From Lagopus muta (taxonomy: Eukaryota; Chordata; Aves; Galliformes; Phasianidae), in assembly GCF_023343835.1 (NCBI RefSeq), contig NC_064434.1, positions 6,925,505-6,989,504 of the forward strand: a stretch of 64,000 nt of DNA. The letters are read 5' to 3'. Below the pieces are notes generated by a model, which worked only from the letters and a program-made list of their open reading frames with translations, searched no databases and was not told where the DNA came from. Shown in pieces: positions 35,712 to 46,390 of the stretch (positions are counted from its first letter, which is position 1; every line of letters begins with the position of its first letter). The position numbers and the translations under genes are program-made.

Positions 35712-38140
35712 CTAATTAGGAAAAGAGACAGTTAACAAAACAAAACCCACACAGACAACAGCAGACCACACGCCTGGCACTCCTGCCTATTTCTGAAGCT
35801 GAAATAGTCTGTAAGTTTCTCCTGTGTCGAAAGGGAGTTTAACCAGAAATCTGAACCTTTCCCCTGTCCCCCAAATCCCCCCCCAGTCTCCAGATGGTTG
35901 TTTCTAATTCGATGACACGTGAACCAAACCTCGCTTTCAGACCTTTTAAATGAAAATTACTCTCACATAAATAAGTTCCACAATAATCATGTGAATTGCA
36001 AATACACATCCACAGCCACGCCAGCTGAGGAAAAGGAGATCACATTCCTTCTCTCATCAGCATGACTTAAAATCCCCTGATTCTCAGAAACGCTGTGAGG
36101 CAGTCACAGGAAAACTGCACTGCCACTGCAGGCACTCCGATGACCTTCACTTCAGCAGAGCACATTACCCAAAGGTGCAAGGTTTGTCAGGTTCCCCTTC
36201 CTACCATACCTTATTAGTGCAGCATTCAAAGAACTGCATAATGTGCATTATCATTTCTAGTCTATCACCCAGTTGGAAAGAAAATCCTGGATTCAGATGT
36301 ACTAAATATACTACAGGATTAGTTTGCCAAGTCAGAGAATGCCATACCAATCTTCTGAGCTCTCTGAGGAGAACTTACAGAGAGTCACAAAAAGCTAGAG
36401 ACCCCCCAAACCACCCTAAAACTAAACAAGCTTCCAGAAGGACATAAATTTTAAACAGCAACTGTTTAAGTATTTCTGGACACAGGTTACACAGATCACA
36501 CTCTGCTCCTGGCAGGATTAGGACGAAGTCATCATATTGTGCACAGATACCAACATCAAACTAAGCAGCAATAGCCCATGTGCTCCTAGGAAAGATCATG
36601 TACAGCAAGACTGAAATAAATTTAAAATGCTCCAACCATCTAACTTAACAGAAGATGGAGATGTTAGGGAAAACAACATTCACTGAAATGATCAAAAAAA
36701 AACCAACCAACACATAAGCTTCCAGTTCAGTACTAATTCATGTTCTCCTGGGATGCTGATATTGACGTTCCTTCATCTCAAAACTCTGCAACACACTTTC
36801 TGCTGAAATGTAGGTAAGCCTTCAGAAAACACTCCTAACAACCACAAAGATTCACTCTGTGTTACTCTGAGAAAGTTCAGGCAGCCTTCAGATTATTTGC
36901 TTGCATATATGTTAGGTCAGAAAACTACTCTTAGAATACCTCTGACATGTCATATAAGATGTGGTATGGCCTTTTTCTTTTTTTTCCCCCTCACAAACAG
37001 AAAATTATAGATGGCCAAGCCTGTGCAGGTACATTGCAACCTCATGAGTGTATCTGACTGCTGCACTTGGAACTTTGCACCTGCCCTGCAAAACAGGAAC
37101 TTTCTGTAACCAGCATAAGAAGATGCTTAATATTTTTATGTTCATCAGCTTCTCTCAAGTTAACTTTTAACACAACTAAGTAATTTTCCTGGATTAAATC
37201 TGTGTTTGCGTGTATCTTTTGCCCCCGAGCCACCTCTAAGTGCCTGCTTCTGTTGATTTCTCTGCGAGCTGTCAGCAGAGCTGCTGACACACGGCACAAT
37301 GAGGGAGCTCAGAGGATTTCTGAGGCCTCCAGCCCCCACCAGCAGCATTCAGAACCGCTCAGCTGTGAAAGTCGCCGCTCCCACTGAAGCTCAACAGCCT
37401 TTAGAAGGTGTTGGGTTGCAATCAGAAGAAAGACACATGCTAACATATCACGGAAAGCACAACGCAGCGTGTTGGTGGTCACGAGCAAGGAGCCATTCGG
37501 GCACAGCGACCAGATGAGCCCGCGGTGCTGCAGGGGGAGCAGCTCCCTCCTGCCAACTTCTGACAGACGTCACCCACAGCGCTGGGAGTTTCGGTACGGC
37601 TTTTGTGACAAACGTATCGCAGGGCTGAGCTTCCAGCTGCCGAAATTAAACAAAATAAAGGGGAACGCGGGGCTGCCAGCCTCCCAGCGGCTCCCAGAGG
37701 AAAGCTCGCCGGCTAACTTCGGCAGAAGCACAACTTCTCCAGCCGCAAGCTGAGCGCGCTCTGCCAGCGCAGCGCCCAGAAATGACGGACGCGGCTGAGC
37801 GCACCGCAGCGCCCAGCGACGGGGAACAACTTACGGGAGAAAGCCGGGCACGGAGGGAGAGCGCCAAGCCGACGCGTCCAGGTAAACGCGGCTCCAAGAC
37901 CTCCAGCCAGCAACGCGAGTCCGCGCATATCGAAAAGAAACGCGGAAAGCCTCCAGAGGCGCCTTCCCCTCCGCTGCCCCAAACCCCGACCCGCCCCAAG
38001 GGCAGCCCGCGCAGGGCTATATTTAGAGCTCCTGAGGTCACCCCGCGCTGAGGCGGGGCGACTAAGTTCAAGCACTGCTCGGAGCAGAGGGGCCACCGGC
38101 TCGGTAGGACCCGCTCCCCCGGCTCACCGCACCAACTCAC
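35712..38140 (-). other. UBXN2A: UBXN2A intron 1 (5' UTR intron)
   Basis: About 2.4 kb between the proposed non-coding first exon and exon 2. The upstream kilobase is part of the CpG island. The upper limit depends on which donor in the island is used. Confidence 0.6.
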
Positions 38141-38330
38141 CCGGCCTCGCAGCGCAGCACCGCCCGCGGCCTCCGCTCCGCACCAACTCCTCGGTGTCCC
38201 GCGCTCCACTGCGCATGCGCGGCCAGAGGCGGCCCGGGCACCCACGGCCGGACCGGGCCGGGCGGGGAGGAGAGCTGCGCCCCGCCCACAGGGAGGGCGG
38301 TGTCGGGGCGCCATGTTGGAAAGAGGGCGA
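37480..38330 (-). promoter_or_regulatory. UBXN2A: CpG-island promoter of UBXN2A
   Basis: GC- and CpG-dense block. It contains a TGCGCATGCGCG palindrome (38210-38221), the NRF1 consensus common at housekeeping promoters, and a GCGCCATGTTGG YY1-type element (38308-38319). It also contains a CTATATTTAG sequence (38017-38026) fitting MEF2 or a weak TATA box. The open frames of 231, 127 and 89 codons here follow base composition and are not genes. Confidence 0.7.
38141..38210 (-). other. UBXN2A: Probable UBXN2A non-coding exon 1
   Basis: The minus strand offers a strong donor CCGG/GTGAGT at 38140-38139 inside the CpG island, a plausible partner for the exon 2 acceptor at 35711. A second donor-like GTGAGC lies at 38126-38121. 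The 5' boundary is a guess placed just downstream of the NRF1-type palindrome. Confidence 0.45.
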
Positions 38331-38689
38331 GTGGAATTCACCTTCCTTCGCCTCGTTCCTAATTCGCTTTAATTAATAGGAAATCCATGAGTGAAGTGCG
38401 ATCGATGATAATTCTATAAGCAAAGGTCACCCGGTATTTTCTTCACGTGTTGTGCAGTGTAACAAACAAAATGACATTTTTCAAAGCTATGACTGAAATG
38501 AGATGCTTAACCTCTGAGGCATGGACACCTGACCCCTGGCAGCTAAGTTTATTCCCCTTCATGCTGCTATACATTACATCACACCGAGCCACTTGAAGGC
38601 AATTGGCCTTCAGTTTGAGCTGGATGACATCTAACTGTGGCTCCTGCCTACAAATGTGCAGGGGAGAGTTGAGCATAGGGAGATCCGGG

Positions 38690-38905
38690 AGAGATCCGTA
38701 CGAACACAAGGAACAACTTTACTTTGTGTGTGACAGAATTCTGGAACTGACTGCCCAGAGAGGTGGCGGAGTCTCCTGTGGAGACATTCAGGACTCCTGT
38801 GAATGCTTTCTTCTGTATCTGCTGTAGGGAATGTGCTTTAACAGGAGGGTGGACGAGGTGATGTCCAGAGGTCCCTCCCAACCCCTACGATTCTGTGATT
38901 CTGTT
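38690..38905 (+). mobile_element. CR1 LINE fragment, forward (element A of cluster)
   Basis: Encodes decayed ORF2 C-terminus and ends with GACGAGGTGATGTCCAGAGG, CCAACCCCTACGATTCTGTG and an octamer end. It differs in body sequence from element C of the cluster, so they are separate insertions. Confidence 0.85.
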
Positions 38906-38927
38906 GAGTTTTATAGCTCTCACATAT

Positions 38928-39271
38928 CATAGAATCATAGAATGGCCTGGGCTGAAAAAGGCCACAATGATCATCCAGTTTCAACCCCCCTCGTTGCCAA
39001 CCAGCAGACCAGGCTGCCCAGAACCATATCCAGCCTGACCTTGAATGCCTCCAGGGATGGAGCATCCACAACCTCCTTGGGCATCACCAGCCTCTGTGTT
39101 AGAAAGGAGGAAGAAAAACTTCCTCCTAATATCTAACCTAAACCTCTTCTGTCTCAGTTCAAAACCATTCCTCCTTGTCCTATCACTATTCACCCTCGTA
39201 AACAGCCATTCTCCTTCTGTTTATATGCTCTCTTCAAGTACTGGAAGACCACAGTGGGGTCTCCCCGGAGA
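38928..39271 (-). mobile_element. CR1 LINE fragment, reverse (element B of cluster)
   Basis: Begins CATAGAATCATAGAATGGCC and continues CAACCAGCAGACCAGGCTGC. The right end near CCCCGGAGACC is a 5' truncation. It sits between two forward CR1 copies. Confidence 0.9.
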
Positions 39272-39299
39272 CCTCATATACACATATACATCTTATCAC

Positions 39300-39624
39300 T
39301 TTACACCTACCCGAGAGAAGGTTGTAAGAAGCTGGGGGGAGCTGTTTTTTCCTAGTTAGTGACAGGAGGAGAGGTTGCGGCCTCAGGATGTGCCAGCAGA
39401 GATTCAGGTTGGATATCAGGTAAAACTGCTTCTCCAAAGGAGTGGTGATGCAGTGGCACAGCTGCCCAGGGAGGTGGGGGGATTGCTGTCCCTGGAGGTG
39501 CTCAAGAAACGTGAGGATGTGGCGCTGAGGGACGTGGGCAGTGGGCATGGTGGGATGGGTTGAGGTTGGACTGGATGATCCTAGAGGTCCTTTCCAACCT
39601 TAATGATTCTATGGTTCTACTGAG
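39300..39624 (+). mobile_element. CR1 LINE fragment, forward (element C of cluster)
   Basis: GAGATTCAGGTTGGATATCA, GGAGGTGCTCAAGAAACGTG, GGTTGGACTGGATGATCCTA and the end AATGATTCTATGGTTC identify a forward CR1 3' region. The 5' boundary is approximate. Confidence 0.87.
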
Positions 39625-42600
39625 TGAGTTTTATACCCCTCATATACATATACATATAGGGAACGTATCACAAGGCTTTCATATCACTGTTGAAGAAATG
39701 TAAGGAATTTACAAATTCTGCTTGGTAAAATGTCATAAAGTTGTTCTGCAGTGCTGAACGTATTCTACTTTCAATATCTTAAGTACATTTGCTCCATTTC
39801 ATTGAACACACAAGCTTAATAATAAGTGCAAGACCTGCCTTGGGGCCCTTTCTGCAAAGATTGTATTAGACCCAAGGTAAGCACAGGAAAAGGCAAGATT
39901 AGACTTTACCTGGTGTAATGTTGCAGGCTTCTCAACTGCAATCAAGTATTGATTTAGAAGATTAGATCTATTACTGCAAATCAGAGTACAGCTAGAGACA
40001 TGCTGACCTACTACAATAGGAATTGGTGTCCTAGTGAATTTAGTGGTTCTTTAATAGCTCTTCTAAGTGCAGCTGTTTTCCCTCAGGACTGAAACTTGAC
40101 AAAGCATGAGAGCAAGAAAAATAAAGGGAAAATCCATCTTCAGCTCCAGTATTGCATAAAAAATCTTCTTTTCTTAAAAAGTGGATATTTTCAAGTTAGC
40201 ATTGTTACAATCAAGCTTTTACTGAAATCCTTTTAGGCTACGCATTATATAAAGCTTATTCTCTGGCAAGAAGCAGTATACAAGATGAACAGAAGCAAAT
40301 GGTCCTATTCTTACAGCGTGGTGAATAGAAGCAAACAGCCCGGACTGAGTTCACTGAAAAACACTGTAACTGGGTATTCATTAGATGAATACAACCATCT
40401 CATGCCCCTTTGTCAGGAGAGATCAGATGCACTGGTGTGGAAGACAGTAACAACCCCTGAACTTGTTTTATAATGTAGGAGTGAATCTCAATGATGACAA
40501 AATAAAGCACTGCTTCAGCTGTCACTACTCAGTTGTCAGGGTTGTAGAAGAACCACTGCACATGGTGTACCTAAAAACAATAAGAAATCTAACTGAAGGA
40601 ATATTAAACCAAGGTTAACCCACGCCAGAGCAAAACAGCAACTTCCTATAATTAAACATCAACACATCAGCTATATTGATTGACCTTTGCTTGAGATAGC
40701 AGTTGTTGCCTGAAGCCTTTGGAGTAATATACACATATCCATAGAGCTGTAAGACTGAGAGGGAAAAGGGATTGTAAAATAGAACAGAGTGAGGTCACTC
40801 TGTGCTCGCAGTGCTGTTGACGTGACAGCACATTCCTCTGCGTGGTGTCCTTTTCCCTCGTGCTCCTTGCAGGGATGTTAAATGCTCCAGGCTGCCACAA
40901 TGGCAGAAATAGCTTTGGGAGCTCATGTTGCTGGAAAGTTAGTGCAACGGGAAAGCGAGTCATCGTTTTATGGCACTGCGTGAATCAGCATTCATGAACA
41001 GGGTGTTTGCTACCCCCACGCAGTGAAGTATCCACACATGCAGCTGGGCCGTTGGAGTGTGAATCCACAGCAAAGTGAATACAGCTTCAATTTCAAAAAT
41101 TCCATAGAATGGACAAAGCCATGAAAAAGTCAAGACAGCTTGAGCAACTGTTAGCACCAGATAACACACATTTGGAAATAACACATGACGTGAATTCTCA
41201 AAACAAAGGCACTTTCAAGTGAAATTAAGATATGGTAGCATAGTTTATAACATTGTTCTTGGATGCATAACGAGAAAACTTATTTTTGAAGCTAAGATTG
41301 TGTGTGAGGAGTAGGGAGATTTATGAGCAAATAGTGCTTCCAATAGACTCTCCATGTGACCTTAATCATGTTTATAATGCATTCATATACTCCTAATGCT
41401 TATCTGCAAATGTGTTAATAAATGCTTATTGTAAGCATTTTAGAACAGAGTCTGTTTTTTATGACAAAGCTATAGAAAAAGCTTTACTTTTAGCATACTA
41501 ACAGTCTGGGGTACTACTTTCATATGATTAATGATCATAAACACCAAAGTGAGGTGATATGCCATTTTTCTCCAAGATGGAAGCAATTTTCAGCACAGTG
41601 AAAAACAGATCCTGCAGATTCCTGCCTTACAGTGTCGCCAGCCTTTTTAGTATCAGACCATCTACTGCATGTAACCTTAGCTCAACAGGAAGCATGTTAT
41701 GGAAGCTGATTACTAGATGTGATGTGCAGCTAATTTTGAAATATCAGGAGGCAGTTCTTATCGCTCCTATTTAACGTCATGTAAGAAATCTGCTCTATGA
41801 TACCATTTCGAGTTGCAGTTATGTAACCCACTGTAGTTTGGAAAGCAATATTCAGCTGAACATTAGAACTGAACATTCAAAGTTAGTTTCTAAAACATTA
41901 TTATTAAGAATGGGTCACCTTGATATCACTGCAAAGCATGTGCAGTGTGGAGGGACTTACTTTATACGTTCAAGTGTAAGGTGGGACCAATCCAGGCTAG
42001 CAGACCCTCCTTGTTTGATGTTTCCCAGAGGCCTGTCTTCATAGTGGACAGTTCTCAAGAGAGAAGCCACTCCAACTCAGTTTCCTAAAATTCTTTCCAG
42101 AAAGGACATAGAGCACATGTACAAAAGCATAATCTCTTGTGAATCCCTTTATTTTGAGATTCAGCTGAAACCAGGATGAGTTGACAGCATGACAGAAAGA
42201 AGCACACAAGAGCTTATAAATAGAGTCCTGAAAAGACGATTTAATTTTCATTCTTTGGGATGTTACAGCTACTCAGAGATATTACAAAGTAATCTCTGAT
42301 AAATTGCCTATGATGGAAGCAAATAGGATTTCACTGGAAAAAAGCCCTCTGGTCCTTACTGGGAAGAAGCTCTCTACAGAAGTTCTTAATAAATGGCGAA
42401 ACACTTTTTCTTTTGTTATGATATGTTCCTGATTTCCTTGTAAAACAGGAACAGGTGATAACAAAATCTTCCATCTCCAAGTACTTCCCATGGCATTAAA
42501 TATTACTTATGGAATAAACAAGGATTTCCATTCGTCTTTATCCTGGCTCATCTTTTAATGTCTTTTTATGTCACTGAGTCCCAGTAGGACTTAATTCCCC

Positions 42601-42954
42601 AAGTCTTGTTGAGCAAAAGGGATTCTTTTGCTCCAGCACTTCCTCATGGTCTTCCAGTTTCTCAGTGGTGTACCTGCCACAGCAGATGTCCTGGCCTCTT
42701 CTCAATATAAGTTTTGGTTATTTTCATCTTCTTTTCTAATAACAGGAGATAAAAGGGTGTTGAACTCTGCTGCAAGCTTCAGCACGTTATAAATTGGTTC
42801 AATTTGAAACACAGTCCTTCCCAATGGCATTTATTTTCAGAAGCATTTACCCATCTGTTTTCAAGACCAAACTACAAATCTTGAAATTGAATCTGAGAAC
42901 GAACCCTACAAAAGTTTTATGTACTACTTTGTGGAGTATAACTGTTCCTTTCTG

Positions 42955-43044
42955 CCCCTTTTCTTTTTCATCTTTTCTCTTTCACTACTCAGGTTTTTTT
43001 TCACTTTTTTTCCTTTCTTTCTTTCTTTCTTTTTCTTTTTTTCC
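42955..43044. repeat. Pyrimidine-rich tract with (TTTC)n
   Basis: Nearly pure C/T on the plus strand, with a regular (TTTC)n core at 43013-43043, in the UBXN2A-ATAD2B intergenic region. Confidence 0.9.
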
Positions 43045-44941
43045 CAACAAAGCTCTCCCTATCAATAGAGGGTCAAAACAGGTTTTAACTCCATCATTAA
43101 TTACACTAGACACAAATAACAAATAAGAAATGGAACAAATACATTTTTGAATTAGTGAAATTGCTATAAATTCACGTCTGCATCAATGTCTGCAGTACTT
43201 CATCTTTCATTGTTAAACGGTATAGAAATCTCTTTGTACGTGTAGTATAAAATATTAATCTGATGTTAATGTGTCATCTGTATAAGAAACAGAAAATCCA
43301 AACAAAACTGACAAGCAAATCTTGTTATTTACGATTTATTCATTTATAGTGTCCCTACTAAGGATGGCGATGGAGTGCACGTAGAAGCCAGAAAGCCACG
43401 AGATGACTGAGTCAGTTACTGGCCACGCCTTGTAAGAACAACAGGACAACAAAGAAACCTGAAAATAAAACCATCTGCCAAAAACCACGCAGGGAGGAAA
43501 CGTCCAAAATGATGCATGTCTTTACATGTTCCCTACTATGCTAACATAATGAGAATAAAGCATTAGTGTTCAAAGCAGCGAGCAGGGATTTTTAACGACA
43601 TCAATCCCTCCACAAGAGTAGTCCCTCTGGTGTCATAAAGAGCATGGCTCACAGGAATGAGATCAGAACATAGGAATAAAAGGACAAAGGAAAAAAAAGA
43701 AGGACACAACTATGGTCAAAATATTTGGTAAATATAAATTGCTTTCATGTTGTTGCCTTTCTGTTGCTTCAAGCAGATCTGGACAGGGACCCAGAAAATA
43801 ATTTTGCTTGCATAATGACAAAGTTTATTTTACTTTTAAAAAGTCATCAGTGTTCATCAGAGGAGGGAGGAGTGCTGGTTTGAATCAGGCATGTTGCAAG
43901 CAGATGTTATGCAAACAGTCCTGCCAATGCATTGCAATCCTGAGTTATGACATTCACTGCATCTGCAGTTTGGGTCCTTTTTTGGGCCACAGCTTCATCT
44001 GTTGGTTTTCCCAAAATGGGGATGGTATTCTTGTGATGCACACAAAAACTTTAAGAAGATCAAAATACTATTTTTCATTTTCAGACCTGAAGAATTTGGA
44101 CACCGTATCTGAATTACATGGCTGATCAGTAGCAAGGATGGAAATGGGAAAGCACATTTATCTATCATCATATGGTTGCAGGAATAGCTCTTTTAGGTAA
44201 CACATTTCTGGCTTCTTTCCCACAACACTTTTGGTGAACTACAGCCTCTTGCCATTTCCTTCCATTCCTACAAGTTGTTTCCCAGTATCATTTTAAAAAT
44301 CTGTCATGCGTTTTACATTAAAATACTCCTTTACCCTACAAGTGTTTGAAATGGCAACATCTTTCCATAACCTCAAAACAAATAAAGGAATAAATGAAGA
44401 ATAGGCAATGTAACCAAACTAACTGCACTGAGCAGAACAACTGTGCTTTAGAAAGACTGCAGGTTCTTAAACAGGAGACGAAGTACTGTTGCTATTACAG
44501 ATTAAAAGCTGTAAGCAGAGAATGTCAGATAATCAAAAGATCATCATTTCTACTTCTAGGATGCAGTACTTAGAAAAATGAAAAATTCTCTCTGTATACA
44601 GAGATAATTATTTTCTTGGAAATCTAAATGGCCCATTTCCTTATCATACATCCTAATGGAACTATTGTAAGTTTCACATTTTTAAGTATACACTCCACCG
44701 TGCTTTCAGACTTTAATCTTGAAAGGAAGTATGCGGGAGTGTGGATGTAAAGCAGAATAACAGTTTTTACATTTATTGTTCTCTATTTATATTGCAATTT
44801 CCATCTTTAAGCACTAAGAATACTGATAAAGCCTGTACGAGCCTAGCAGCCCCTGCCATGCCATCAGAAATCATATTACTATTTTTTGCCAAAGCAGCAG
44901 TGTAAGAGTAACAAACAGAGGCTGTAACTTCATCACTTTAA

Positions 44942-45034
44942 AGCTCCATGCTTCTATTACTGAATGCATCACATACAGCTCTGTGCTTCTGTTACTGACT
45001 ACATCACATACAGCTCTGTGCTTCTGTTACTGAA
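44942..45034. repeat. 35-bp minisatellite, about 2.7 copies
   Basis: The unit containing CATCACATACAGCTCTGTGC followed by TTCTGTTACTGA repeats at 44967 and 45002 with a 35-bp period. A diverged partial copy (AGCTCCATGCTTCTATTACT) precedes them. It lies about 200 bp before the ATAD2B CpG island. Confidence 0.93.
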
Positions 45035-46161
45035 TTTGTTTTATTTTGTTATTTGTTTTACATGTGTTGTGATTAAGTTCAATGAAGGCCATCAGCTGGT
45101 GGCACAAGGACTTCTTGCTGCACATCAATATAGAAGGATCGTAGTTCATGAGCAGTTTGAGCAGCGCTGAGGCATCCGATGTAGCATAACAGATACCAGT
45201 TTTCGGCTCTCTGCAACGTGATTGTTGGATCTGCGATGAGAGCGAGAGGAGACAAGAGAAAAATCAGCTTTCCGACCGCTGAGCAATGGACATCGGACGC
45301 CGAGAGCACGCTGTGGGTGAGCCGCACGGCGGACAGCGCAAGGGCGCATCGCCGTCCGCCCGCCCGTCACAGGATTCCTTCGCAGCCGAACTCGGCAGGC
45401 TGTGAAATTCGTTCTCCACGCAGAGGGGCGGGTTCCTTATCCCCCGTCTGTGTGAGCCGTGTCACTGACCGATACGAAGTCCCACGGCTGAGCGGAGCTC
45501 CGCGGGCGCTCTCTGGGGCCGTCTCCTCCCAACCCCCCCCCGACCGTGGGCGGCCGTCCCTTCCTCGGCCCGGCCCCGAATCTCTACGATCCCTTGCCGT
45601 AATCGCCGAGGCGCCGGATCCCGCCGAGGCAGGCGCGACTGACAGAAGCCTCGACCCCTCGCCTCCAGAGCTCCGCCGCGGCCCTCAGCCTGACAGGACG
45701 GCTGCTCCGCAGCCCCCGCCCCGCAGCCGTTCTGCCTGCGCGGGCCGCTCCCGGCCTTTCCAACCCGCCGTCCCGCTCCCTGGGAATCCTACCGATCGCC
45801 TACCCCCGTGCCCCCGGCTCGCGCCAGGCCCATAGAGCGGCGCCGGCGCCGTGCTAGAACGTACACAGCGGGGGCCGCCTCGGCCCTACGCGCGGAGGCG
45901 GCGGCGCCGCAGCGCCCCCCTGCGGCAACAGCCGGGGTGGCGGCGCGGCGAGGAGAGAAAGGGAGAAGGGGCAGTAATGGCGGCCGGCTAGCGCGGGGCT
46001 GAGCCGAGGAGGCGGCGGCAGCGGCGGGAGGAGTCGGCGCGGTTCTGTCTTGTGGTTCTGCCCGGCGGAGCGGCGTCCCCGAAGGACTTCTCCTTCTTCC
46101 CCCTCCCCTTCCCCTCCCTTCCCGAGTCCTCGCCTGTCCGCCCTCCCTCCTCCCTCCGCGC

Positions 46162-46207
46162 CGGCGGCGGCGGCGGCGGCAGCAGCGGCGGCGGCGGCGG
46201 CGGCGGG
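46162..46207 (+). repeat. ATAD2B: Interrupted CGG trinucleotide repeat in the ATAD2B 5' UTR
   Basis: A run of GGC/CGG units interrupted once by two AGC units, ending 27 bases before the ATG. In the ATAD2B reading frame the units read as Gly (six), Ser-Ser, Gly (seven), with no stop between the tract and the start codon. Confidence 0.9.
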
Positions 46208-46234
46208 GCCCCCCGCGACCCCCTCCCCGGGGCC

Positions 46235-46390
46235 ATGGTGAACACCAGGAAGAGCTCCTTGCGCCCCCTGGGCAAAGCGGCGGCCGCGGCGGCCGGAGCC
46301 GGCAGCCATTTCATCTCGTCCCGGACCCGCTCTTCCAAAAGGGGCACCAAGGCAGATGCGGCCGGGCTGGAAGAGACGGCGGCGGCGCGG
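46235..46390 (+). CDS. ATAD2B: ATAD2B coding exon 1
   Basis: 156 nt, residues 1-52, phase 0 at the donor CGG/GTGAGG. It contains a six-alanine run (15-20) encoded by GC-rich codons and the conserved FISSRTRSSK segment. Confidence 0.95.

Larger units (their letters stand above)
38331..45209. other. Intergenic region between UBXN2A and ATAD2B CpG islands
   Basis: About 6.9 kb. It contains a cluster of three CR1 fragments (38690-39624), a pyrimidine/TTTC tract near 42955-43044 and a 35-bp minisatellite (44942-45034). The rest is AT-rich unique sequence. No exon, tRNA or other RNA gene was recognised. Confidence 0.65.

Noticed and set aside
37646..38341. 231-codon minus-strand open frame
   Set aside because: Arg/Ala/Gly-rich composition of a CpG island with no domain. 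The region is better explained as the UBXN2A promoter and first exon.
42794..43126. 110-codon plus-strand frame rich in Phe and Ser
   Set aside because: Produced by the pyrimidine-rich tract at 42955-43044.
44942..45034. Short direct repeats considered as a CRISPR-like array
   Set aside because: Contiguous tandem repeat without unique spacers, in a vertebrate genome; it is a minisatellite.
45218..45835. 205-codon plus-strand open frame upstream of ATAD2B
   Set aside because: Pro/Arg/Ser-rich composition expected from GC-rich DNA; no splice or homology support.
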